Shown here: one piece after another, positions 1 to 10,906 of the stretch | How positions within the stretch are numbered: position 1 is the first letter of the stretch | Layout: every line of letters begins with the position of its first letter | Source: Trileptium ribeirensis | Lineage: Eukaryota; Nematoda; Enoplea; Enoplida; Thoracostomopsidae | Direction: 5' to 3' | NCBI GenBank assembly: GCA_030248225.1 | Contig: JASANE010003346.1 | Location: forward strand, 1 to 64,000 | Length of the DNA: 64,000 bases | The notes under the pieces: model-generated | The model's input: the letters and a program-made list of their open reading frames with translations, nothing else | Told to the model about the DNA's origin: nothing | Database searches by the model: none | Program-made: the position numbers and the translations under genes

Positions 1-117
1 AGTAGTAGGAGTAGTAAGAGTAGTAGGAGCAGTAGGAATAGTAGGAGTAGTAGAAGTAGGAGTAGTAGAAGTAGTAGGACTAGCAGGAGTGGTAGGAATA
101 GTCGTAGGAGTAGTAAT
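1..117. repeat. AGT/AGG trinucleotide microsatellite
   Basis: Nearly every triplet is AGT, AGG or a one-base variant. The array continues to the window edge, so its true length is unknown. Confidence 0.95.
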
Positions 118-2430
118 AACGGGCCAGCGCTCTGAACAGTATAAACCCAGCAGTGCTGCCATTTTGCAGTAAACTTTGAACTTCAATTTACAGCTGATGT
201 TGGGATTGCATGGTACTGGAACCGCGGTCACTGACCACCGTTTGAGCTGCTGCGACACTTGCGTTTGCTTCTTGCTGAAAGAGATTATCCCAGACATTTA
301 ATTCCTATGTTTTGGTTACTCTGTGCCGTTTATTGCTATCGATTATATGCTTGATGTTTAGTCGTAATCCGAATATGGCGAGGCGATTGCGAATGATTGT
401 CCCAATTATTGAACAAGATTCGCCTTGGTATCTTTGGCAAGGATTACATCCTCTGGGTACAGCAGTGGAAACGGTATAAATATATAATATTATAGTATAC
501 ATAGGTGCAGTCCCACCTACCGTAAAAATTACAATTTAACCACAATAAAAATACAGCCATATGTTACCCGCTAGAAAAGTTGACTAAGAAACTAGTGGAA
601 ATTAGCAATTTGTGATTTGGATCATCGGCATCGTACATTTCCGTAGATCGTATCCAAAAGCAGTTAAAGCCACAACCAGCGGAATATATGTTTGCTACAA
701 AAGACTATTATTACTTCTCTCGAATTTCCACAATGCTGCGAATCTAATGCTAAAGTAGTGTATTTTTCGCAATTTAACGCACTGGTGGTCAGCGGTAGTT
801 GCGATTCAATAAGAGATTCAACAATCTCATGGTGAAGAAGGGTATGTTTTCGAGTTAAAGTCATAAAGTAGCTATGAATGTAACTTTCATGCAAATAGAC
901 CGTTCAACTCCTGCGCGTTAAGCGTGTGTCGTTTACCAAGTCAAGCATAAATATTTGCTAGTTTTGCTTTAATCTAGATGACATCGATCTGTTGAATGAT
1001 ATACATCCATCCGAGACTGAGGGAAACTAGGACTTTACGTGTATGTACAAACAGATGCAACTGTTTTGGTAACATTGGACCTGTTCTATAGTATGACCTT
1101 GCCAGTCTCGTTGTGTTTGGCCCCTCTAAGATGTGCAGGTTTCAAAACGAAAGTAAAAACTATATAACAAACTGGTACAAGCGCTTTTTTAACTTCATTT
1201 TGATGAAAACGGCGCTATACAAAACGTTTTATTTATTGTTATTCAGTAGTTATACAGATCTATCAAATAGTTGGCATTGAGTTCGATGGAAGATCATTTG
1301 CTTTATGAGCAAGCATCATGGCAACTGGATCTTTAAATGCAAAAGCAGAAGCAGCTGAATTGCGAAGGAAACGAAATAAATGATAATGAACACGGCAATT
1401 TTACTATTCCGATGGCTCCTGTATGACTCTGATGCTACTTTACTATTTATAGTAAGCTAAAACCAACATAAGGTAGTTCTGAGATAGCCTGATCACTTAT
1501 GAAGTAGCAACAAGTTGAACATTACTTTGGGAAGGTTATAAGATTACGGTGTAAACGGTTAAAGGTTACATGATACATTGCAATTTTATAAGAAAGTTTG
1601 TTTTAGCACATAAGATGATCAGCTTTTTAACTTGTAAAGGTATATGCATATATCACAGTTGACGAATATGTTAGTGATCAGGTGTTTGGCTATGAGAAAG
1701 ACTTGAGTCTGTCCTGGTCAGGCTTAATTAAGAAACAAGTATTGCTTTGCCTGAGCATAAAATAAGATATTGATGGAGTCAGTTAATCAATATCTAAGAA
1801 TCCGTATATTCAAGATATCAACGATTCAGCATCATTTTTACATGAATGTCTATACTTTTCTCCGTAGAGTGTAGTACCGAGAAGAAGTCATTTTGTCGTA
1901 TCCAGTACAAATAAATTTAGATCGTTTTGCTTCCTCGTTTTCACGAGCTGTTGATAGCCTTCTGTGAGGCTAAAAATAACTAGACATTTGACATAACACT
2001 TGTCAGCTACCCCTAAACGTTTACCGGAATTCTGGGTTGACCGGTTTACCGGAGTACGGACGGAAATCTTCATGGTGCATATCCAGCTAAGTTGCGAAAA
2101 CATGAAGCTCAGTTTGTTTCGGAATAACGCCGAGCTCTTTCATCATGCCAGTGTATTCTGTCAGAAAATGTCAGTAATGACAAACGGACCTAAACATCTG
2201 ACTAAGAAATATAAACTAGTGGCTTGTTTAATAGCCAAGGTAGCAAATTCTGAGTGTTGAAAGTGTAAATTAGAGAGAAGTGTACAGCTATATTGAGCAT
2301 CAACTTACAAATTGACCAGAATATCAGCCATGTTGCTTCAATAGTTGTCACGATATGTGCCAGCTCTTTACGTATTTATGTAGTCACTATGTTCAACTAA
2401 TTTGAAGCGACGTACTTTACAAAATAATAT
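118..2430. other. No gene recognised
   Basis: AT-rich, apparently single-copy sequence. Overlapping short frames on both strands at 1888-2260 have no recognisable domain. Confidence 0.5.
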
Positions 2431-2935
2431 ACACTGACATACCTAAATCGGTTACGCTGATGTTGCCGGTTATGTGTATTTTGGGTCTGATGGACCTTTT
2501 GAACGCCCTGTTATGACCCAACTCTGCAGCGTAAATAATGGCAACAGCAGCACTCTATGCGCCATTGTTCAGAGGGTGAACTTCTTCATAAAATCAGACC
2601 AACAACGCCCATATAACTCATGCTGTTAGGGAGATATTGCTATTTTCCTATATTTTAGGTATTACGTGCCCATTAAAAACTTAATTTTGAAAATGATGAT
2701 AACAAAGCACATTATGCGTAGCTATGTAGAGGATTAATTGCTACACAGAATGAGACCAATAACAGCCATAGTTCAAGCGGTTATGGAGTTATTACTGTTT
2801 TTGTATGTTTCGGGTTTCATGAGCCCATTTCAAAACACTTTTTGACTCAGATCCTGCATCCTAAAAGAGCGATGTAGCAAAGCATGATATGCACCGTTAG
2901 AGAACTTTTTCGTCCAAAAATCTATCTAATTTAAC
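2430..2935. repeat. Degenerate tandem repeat, about three units of 157-165 bases
   Basis: Units begin near 2437, 2594 and 2751. Shared landmarks are agaccaa[ct]aac followed by gccata, a gttatggag-like block, a gggt..t.a.gagccc-like block, and a tail with gcagcgtaaa, gatgtagcaaag or similar followed by tatgc. The copies are well diverged, so this is an old satellite fragment or a decayed element. Confidence 0.62.
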
Positions 2936-3724
2936 TAAGATATGGGACCAGTTGTCGAGATACAATTCATGTTTTGCCGGACCACATTTTGACCCGGCCC
3001 GAACGCATTTGGTTGGGGTCGGTCCCAAAGAGTTGCAATCCGAATGGAGATTTTAAGCTTTCGAAAGAGCTATCACGCGAGTCAATCCGCCCAACCGAAG
3101 TTGAGTTATGTGCGCCCCCTAAAAAACCCAGAACGGACACGGTCGACATTTACCAGTCTGACCAGTATAAATTTTTCATTACGCTTGTTCCTGCCCAGAA
3201 TTCAATTAAGGAACGACTTTCGGGCTACTATATGTGCTGGTCGTGAGCGAAAGCATGACAGCAAAAGTGGGGGTGTGGGGTCCGAACAAAATGTTAAAAT
3301 GACTGCGATCTAAAGAGTGGTTGAGTCAGCTTGAGATGTATTGCATAAATGTACTACGGAAATGTTATACTGCTTATTTTCTGTTTTACTGCTTGACAAC
3401 ACTAGATGTCTGAAATTCAAGCTGACTTCCGCATGCTATAAACTGGTGGTCAGTTCCGCGTTACACCCGCGATTTTTACGACCATGGGGTTCGTAAAATT
3501 ATTATTAAAATTTTTGTTGTCTTGATTTCTTTATTTCTTCTTGAAAAGTGGCTGTTGCGTAAAGATAAATGAAGCTGACAACAGTTAAAGATTAGACATT
3601 CTATTAAAAGTATGCAAGCAAAGGATTTTGACCAGATATTTTAGCTTGGCCTCATGTATTGCTTCTTTAAAGTAGTTACTCGCTATACATCATTGCACAC
3701 GTTTGCCTCGACTGCATTCTTTTC
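2936..3724. other. No gene recognised
   Basis: A more GC-rich patch at 2970-3160 has open frames in several registers (for example 2974-3246 +), which fits a fragment of an old element rather than a gene. I see no domain. Confidence 0.4.
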
Positions 3725-3945
3725 GGCACTTCCACCCCAAACAAATGCTAATGTTCATCCACTCCCACTGTGCGGAAAACACTCGGAAAATTTTGCTTTT
3801 ATGAGGTAATTTACAAAAGTTGTAAGGAAAAATTGGGTAAGGTGGGTAAAATTAGGAAAAAATTTGGAAAATTGGGACATTTTGCATACCCCCTAGTCCA
3901 TCCGCCGCCGTGCATGCAACTCGCTGGAACCATGTGTACTCCTAA
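3725..3945 (+). repeat. A-rich interspersed repeat, copy 1
   Basis: A C-rich leader is followed by an A-rich body of gcaaaa, ggaaaattgggtaa and similar words, then a C-rich end ccccctagtccatccgccgcc. The same order occurs near 32.5, 45.8, 52.8, 57.9 and 63.2 kb. All copies face the same way. Confidence 0.6.
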
Positions 3946-6689
3946 GCCAAAAAACTTTGGATAACACACCCATGACCCACTTTATACCTTTTGAGAATAA
4001 AAGCGCCAAAAATATTTTTGTGTTCGTACCTAGTGGTACAAACTTCGTAGACAGGTATTAATTAAGCACTCATGTTTTATTTTTAATTTCTGCTATGGTT
4101 ATGAAAACGATAATCTTTGTACAGCAAAATGAATACTGGATGTGATACTCAGCGTTTAAAATTATGCCAGCGGCAGTTTATCCATGTCAACAAACATACA
4201 AGATATTAGTTCTTAGGGCAAATATAAAATTAATATAGAATTATTTGACGGAAAATATTTGATGTTAAAAATGTTGAAAAATAATCTCGTTAACTATAAT
4301 ATTTCAGTAAAGTTTAATCGATGTTCCTTAAAGCAAATCTATGCTTTAAATCCTCTATAAAACAGAACAGCGTTACAGTAAAGCTGCGGACAGAGTATTC
4401 ATATATAAATTTGTTCTCTGACCGTATATGTGGTGTTAGTATCACATTTTCACGTCTGGACCGCTTGCGATGTTTGAAACTATGTTCCAAGAATTAATAT
4501 GTCTCTGAATGCACTGTTAAATTGATTTTACGCATAAAATGCTGATATTTGTTGTCCAATACGGTAAAACTTCATGCCTATAACGAAAAGTATACGTTTT
4601 TATTTGGCATCATTGCCCTGGTGTAGTCAACTTTCGCGGGAGATGACTCAATTTGGACAAAATAAGCATGAGAAAAAGCTTGTACATGATGACGTAACAA
4701 ACGTAAATATGTAGAAAACACGTCGGAAACAAAGATTTTTGGATATGAATTGCTGACTTGTAAGTACATTTAAGCTGTACATATAAGTTCAGGGCTGTTT
4801 AAGCTGCTCTTAAATAACATGGCTTTCAGTTGAATCATTTCGTCCGAAAAACATCAATTATGAAAATCAATATTTGTATTCACTAAATAACAATAGATGG
4901 TTCACTTTAAAGCTAAGGTCGGGAGGAAGGGATAAAATTTGAACGACAAAGATTAAAATTACTATTTCTTGATGTATCCTGGAAAATTACTGGGTGAGTG
5001 CAATTTATTAGCAAAACAAATTTTCAAACTGCTGGGCTATTCTTGGTGCACCCACAATTTTGAAAATAAATATGTGCATGCAACTTATAAATACCTCTCC
5101 GCCTTTGAATTCGGGAACAAAAGGGATGCAACTAGATTTGGCACCAGCCGGTAAATCTCGCTGGCTGCCCAGCTCAGTTTTTCTGCGGCGGCCGGTTAGC
5201 GGTGTTCAGGCCACCCGTTCAGCTGAACGAGTTATAATATTGCGCTCTTATTACGTGCAATTTGATTTTGTTATGTTCTATATAAATTATATATATATAT
5301 GATTTAAAGCTTGCTACGGCAAAACCTTTTCTCGCAATGCACGTGGAATTTTAAAACTTGTATTTGGCAGTCTGTATATAAACTGCAGCGTATGCAATAA
5401 CGGTACGCAGCTGCAATGCGCAACTTCCTAACACCATGCCCATACGACCCCGGCTATCATAACCTCAAGGGTGGACCCGGAATTTTGCCATTTTGACACT
5501 TTTCTTGGTCACACTCAAGAAGCTATGGAGTTTCGCAAGTCGCAGGCGCGCTTCACGAGGTGTGTTTGGACCTCGCCCGATTGGTTGCGCATGTGTCTAG
5601 TAAATGGTATAATGTCTGAGCTGCCCCAGGGAGGTTGGCATCAAAACCTGCTCACAGGTCATAATGTCAGACCGATGTTCCCTATGGTAATCTCACCTGG
5701 AAGTTGTTTAGTTCTTCGTTATCCTAAAATTAGATTTAAACTTGTGTTCCATTTTAATAGAAGTTTACGCTCAGTTGCAAACGGTTGGGCCCCTAATCCT
5801 GTTTGGTTATGGCTATGTAGCCCCCACAGGGTTCCGACCGTCCATGGAAGTTTAATGTCGCACGCTTTGATCAATGCTTTGTTAACTGTGCGGTGTAGGT
5901 TGCCTAGTAAACTTTAGAGCGATTTACGTGCATTATTTACGCGAGTGAGCTCTACTGTCGACGTGATGCACTCCTCTAGCAAAGATTCCAACACTCCATA
6001 ATAATAATGTTCGTAGCAAACCCTATACGTCAAGGCTTGGGATATTCTCACCCGCAAGCCAGGGCGCGCAGCATTAGCCTGTCCGTACGGACAAACATAA
6101 TGCGCCTTTCAGTTGAAGAACACAGGACACCGTAATTGATTTTTCAACTGTTTTACTTCAATAAAAGCTATGGTACATGCAGACACAGGTATCAGAAGCA
6201 GCACAAGAAACGGCCACAGCAATTAAGATAATCGTAACTATTCGAAATCCTATGGCTGATAGGGCATAATGAGCGAACATGACCCTAATCCAAGGGCGCC
6301 AGAAATAATGTTTCCGTGATTCCCAATTTTGGCGACGTTTAATTCGACTATGGGGTCGGGAACAATAACTGGTGAGCTTCGAAGTTCACGCTGGGTAAAG
6401 CGCGGCGCTAACACTATCCGATAAAATATGGGAAACCTTTCCGCTGTGCAGGGTTTGCGGGGTCTTTAACGGGTTAGGAGAGGGGGCAAACAGGAACTGA
6501 GTGGGGTGCTAAACGTATTTGTGCCACACAGGTCAGCTGAAGTCAAAGTTAGTAGGGCGTTTGCATAACTGATAAAAACACACCGAACTGAGGAGTCTTG
6601 TACAACCTATAATAATTCACGCATAGTACAGGTCGATGCATGGCTACAAAAATCAAATCGAATATAGTGCAAATCAGTGCATGGTCATA
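3946..6689. other. No gene recognised; one 148-codon open frame
   Basis: Mostly AT-rich. The frame 5471-5917 (+) opens with GTG and has no motif I recognise; the surrounding patch from about 5380 to 6060 is more GC-rich than its neighbours and may be a decayed element. At 6067-6106 an imperfect hairpin surrounds the perfect palindrome TGTCCGTACGGACA. Confidence 0.4.
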
Positions 6690-7062
6690 AACATTATGCA
6701 TTATTCACAGAGAAGTGCGTGCACGAATTGCACAGGTTAAGCTATTGTAGCGACAATATTTAAGAAAACAATATTGTCATGGCGCTATGTTATTGCAAAC
6801 ATAGCGCAATCAATAGCACAAGATAAAATATTGCTACTACAATAACATTGGCTTTTATTGCACCCTCACTAGCAGAAGCAAAAAATATTGCCGCTACAAT
6901 AATATTGACCTGTGTAACACAACCGCAGAACGGTTGAGTTATTGCTGTGTCAAAAGCAGCTAGTTGGTATTGTAGCAACAATATAATGCTCGCTGAGATT
7001 GCTAATGGTGCCCAGTTTGATATTGGCGCCCCCCTCCAGTTTGATATTGGTGTCCCCTCCTG

Positions 7063-8621
7063 TACACCTAAAACGACCATCTGGTTGACCGATCATCTGG
7101 AGTTCTGCAGTCATATTTGGAAAAAAATTTTCTTTAGCACATTGGCAACATGTTTTTTGAACGTAAGAGTTTTACTAAAAACACAAACGTTAGTTTAATG
7201 AAGATAGCATCCTTGTTCACATTGTTTTAATATAATTATATAATATAGTGTAACATATTCCTTGTATAACAAAATATACACGACACATTGTATATGTAGC
7301 GACGTGTATATTATGTGGGTCATATTATGTAGCGACGCGAAAAATTCTAACACGTTCCACTGTGTTTGTACAACTTTGTGATTATAAGCAAATATTAAAT
7401 TTAACAACCCCTGCGAAAGGCACGATCGTCATCGGTATGCAAACACATATATCTTTATTGTTTATGTTGTGACTTGGGTGCTGTACCATAAAATTTGAAC
7501 AGCAGTTTTAAATTTTGTCGAATGTCATATCCGTATGCCATGCACTGGTTGCATAATCCGCAACAGTTAGTCACGAATTTATCAAAATTGATGAAAGTAA
7601 AACTCAGTTTGTGGAATTCTTAGATAATACAAATCAAAATGAGCCGGTTCCTAATATATAATAGTGGAATTTATCACTGTAATAAATGTTCTCACTTCGG
7701 CTGTGTATAGTCAACGCCCAATCGCGCACCTTAAAGAAATGTTCATTGAAGGTACTAGCTCTGCTTACTTTATTTTTTATAAGAAATTCAATCCAAACAA
7801 AATCGGAAAAGATTTTGCTATGCTTAAACGAAGGCGTGAGTATAATTTCCGTACGTTATTTTTCACTAAGAAATGCAACCTACCCACTCATATAGTGCAA
7901 TTTTCATTTTATAAAGTAGTTCAAGAAAAGGGCGTAATCTCTGAGAGCTATTTTCTTGTAATCTGCACAGGTTCTGTCAAAAGCGAATATGCAGCAACGC
8001 CTGCACTAGCTAGCCGAAACTAATCGTTGACGTGTCGCCGGTCATGTGTTTCATAAAACTACACCAATATGTCAAACTGCAAACTGATTAACGCACAAGA
8101 TTTCCCAGATGGCAATACCTTTGCAAAAAAGCGAGTGATTAATACGACCGCAACGATTATGTCATAAAGCGCGGAAATTTTAAATCGATTATTCTGTCAG
8201 CTCCATTTAGCCGATAACAAGCCTTTGAACAAATTTTTGTCCAATATAGGAGTGTACATTCTCATATATGTTCGAAAATGGATCGGAAAAATTTATATTG
8301 TCGTAGAAACTGGCGAGTAGTTATAGACCTTTAAAACTAATTTAGACTGGTTCTAGGGTTTCCAATTTATCCTCTAATCGCACGATTTTCGGAATGGTTT
8401 CAGTGTATCTTTGCTACATCGATACTGCTTATAAAAATTGTTTCATCTATCCTAAGTTTTCACAGATAAATCTCAGCATTTGACCTGCATTTACATCATT
8501 AAAATAGGTCTTTAATTAATGGTCGGCGACAGAGAAAGATGAAAAAATCGTTCATGCTCATCCCCATTTGTTGAACATTAATAGTCGTGGTTCTGACATG
8601 TGCTTTTAGAAATTTTTAAAT
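7063..8621. other. Interior of the long inverted-repeat element
   Basis: I see no recognisable gene. An open frame spans 7664-8023 on the + strand (119 codons, first ATG at 7739); it has no motif I know and its composition is like its surroundings. The rest is AT-rich sequence with no repeat structure that I can define. Confidence 0.5.
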
Positions 8622-8805
8622 AAATGGAGGGGCAATATCGAATTATTTTGAGGCACCATTATAAAACCGGAGGAGCACCAATATCAACCTCGAGGGGAAT
8701 CGATATCAAATAGGCGGGGGCCAATATCAGACTGGAGGGGGCACCAATATCAAACTGGAGGGGGCAACAATATCAGGATGAATGGGGCATAATTATCAAA
8801 CTCAG
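8622..8805. repeat. About seven tandem 26-27-base units inside the right arm
   Basis: Units read like ctggagggggcaccaatatcaaa, with point changes and small indels. The left arm holds only two to three inverted copies at 7000-7062, so the array has grown or shrunk in one arm since the element formed. Confidence 0.8.
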
Positions 8806-9120
8806 CGAGTATTATATTTTTGCTACAATATTAACTGGTTGCTTTTGACACAGCAATAACTCGACCGTTCTGCGGTTGTGTTACACAAGCCAATATTATT
8901 GTAGCGGCAATATTTTTTGCTTCTGTTACTGAGGGTGCAATAAAAGCCAATGTTATTCTAGCAGCAATGTTTTATCTTGCGCTATTGATTGCGCTATGTT
9001 TGCAATAACATAGCGCCATGACAATATTGTTTTCTTAAACATTGTCGCTGCAATAGCTTACGGCCTGCAATTCATGCACGCACTTCTCTGTGAATGATGC
9101 ATTACATCATGATACAAATC

Positions 9121-10253
9121 AATATGTAGTTGGCTACATTAAAGCGAGCAATCGGTAAATGGTTACATGGTCGTTCAAAGCCTAAATCCGGGCATTCCCT
9201 TCCGATCGCTTACGAATTTCAAGTGATACCCCTAAGACGCTACCGTATCGTCCTTGCGTAAAACGAGTCTGGGGCTAGTCTCAGGAACGGTTATTTGAAC
9301 GGCTCACCAATCCTGTTTAAGGCACAGTCAGCATCAAGCCTTATCGCTTTGTCACTGTGGTGGGTTTTGTAACACGGTGACTTATTACGAGTTGATAAGG
9401 TTATAAGCGCAACGTGGATCTTGTCTCGGCACCCCATATGCTCTCTAGTGGCCCAAACGTTGTACGTAACGTTGTATATCCAATTTCGTGTTGGTTAAAA
9501 GTGTCTATTAATCTAATTCTGTGGGTCGACATTGCGAACAAGGCTCGCTTGCATAGAAATCTCGTCGCACGGGCGATTCCATCGAGCAATCGTATCCCTA
9601 GACGGTCCTATGCGTTGTCGAGGCCAGCCCCTACTCTGAGAAATAGCGAGCTGAATGTCGTACGGCTATAGATTTATTGCAGTTGTGGGTGGTTCTCTAG
9701 ATTATGCCAAAGTTGCTGGGGTTGGCGGGGTGTAATTTCGACCCGGATTGCAAAGGCGATCATGTTCAACTTATAACGGTGTTATCCTATCCCGAAATTA
9801 CACCACAGTTGCCTACTCAAGCATACGACCATGGACCGATGGTTACTAGAGCCTAGGTAAAATTAATATTCTCTTGTTCAATCATATATCGACTGGGAAG
9901 GACGGTAGAATCTATCTCTAGTCGGTGGTAGAAGAAATGGACGTGACTGAACCTCCTTTCTTTTTTCTAAGAACTGCAAGAAACAAGCCAGTGCGTTAAC
10001 CTAAACCACAGCACAACCAGATGCATACATATCATAGCTTCTAACATTGTGTATAACTTATCATACAAAGGTTACAAAGCGGTTAAAACAGCCCAGTTAG
10101 CATGATGCACATAAAAAATAGTTCGAAATAAAGATATCATCTTTGAGGCGCAAGTTGTTCCGATCCTAAAAAGTTATCTCCGCGGCGTCGACCCTGACCG
10201 GGCAGCCCTCGGCTTAGTAACCGGGCCTCATTCCCAAATTTACTTAATTTAGT
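9121..10253. other. No gene recognised; GC-richer patch
   Basis: The stretch 9180-9680 is open in two frames on opposite strands (9414-9671 + and 9401-9589 -) and is less AT-rich than its surroundings. No domain is recognisable. The rest is ordinary. Confidence 0.4.
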
Positions 10254-10906
10254 TATGCGGGTTTCACAGAATAATGAGTGCAAAAAGTGGGCACTTTTGT
10301 CTCTAACAGCCGTCTGCAAGAAACTAAAATCTCTAATGGACGGCTATATTATATTTTAGTTTCTTTAATAACCTCTAACACAATAATCTCTAACAGTTAG
10401 CCATAAAAGACTACAATCTTTAACAGCTAGCCGTTAAAGATTTTTGTTTCTAATGGCTAGCTGTTAAAGACTTTTGTTTCTTACAGCCAGCTGTAACATA
10501 CAAAAATCTCTTACAGCCAATCGTTAAATATTTTAAATTCTAATGCACAGCTATTAGAGACAATTGTATTTTATAGCTGGCTGTAAGAGACAAAAGTTTC
10601 TAACAGCCAGCCATTAGAGACAATAATCTGTTATAACTAGCTGCAAGAGATTTTAGTCTCTAACAGCTAGTTGTTAGAGATTTTTGTATTTATTGGCTAT
10701 CTGTATAAGACTAAAATCTCTTACAGCTATCTGTTAGAGATTTAAATATCTAACAAGCAGTCATTAAAGACAAAAATGTCTAGCACCCGTTTTAAAGAAA
10801 CTAAAATATAATATAGCCGTCCATTAGAGATTTTAGTTTCTTGCAGACGGTTATTACAGACAAAAGTGCCCACTTTTTGCACTCATTATTCTGTGAAACC
10901 TGCATT
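10254..10906. mobile_element. Fold-back element built from tandem palindromes
   Basis: The outer arms (about 10254-10366 and 10797-10906) are close inverted copies over about 110 bases, including the block gtttcacagaataatgagtg and its complement. Between them lie about 12 tandem units of about 34 bases. Each unit is itself nearly self-complementary, with a core like TCTCTAACAGCTAGCTGTTAGAGA followed by an A/T spacer. The arms contain diverged copies of the same unit. No open frame of note exists inside. It resembles a Foldback-class or MITE-like non-autonomous element; the family is not one I recognise. Confidence 0.8.

Larger units (their letters stand above)
6690..9120. mobile_element. Long inverted-repeat element with 370-480-base arms
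   Basis: The left arm (about 6690-7062) and right arm (about 8622-9120) are inverted copies. They share the outer block ttcacagagaagtgcgtgca, a block with catagcgc palindromes, repeated AATATTGCNGCTACAATA motifs, and an inner run of CAATATCAAACTGGAG-type units. The outer edge grades into dissimilar flank near 6690 and 9120. About 1.56 kb of interior separates the arms. No transposase is recognisable. It may be a composite fold-back element or a non-autonomous DNA transposon. Confidence 0.72.

Noticed and set aside
7664..8023. 119-codon frame inside the long inverted-repeat element as a possible element-encoded protein
   Set aside because: It begins at GTG with the first ATG 25 codons later, has no known motif, and its composition does not differ from the flanks.
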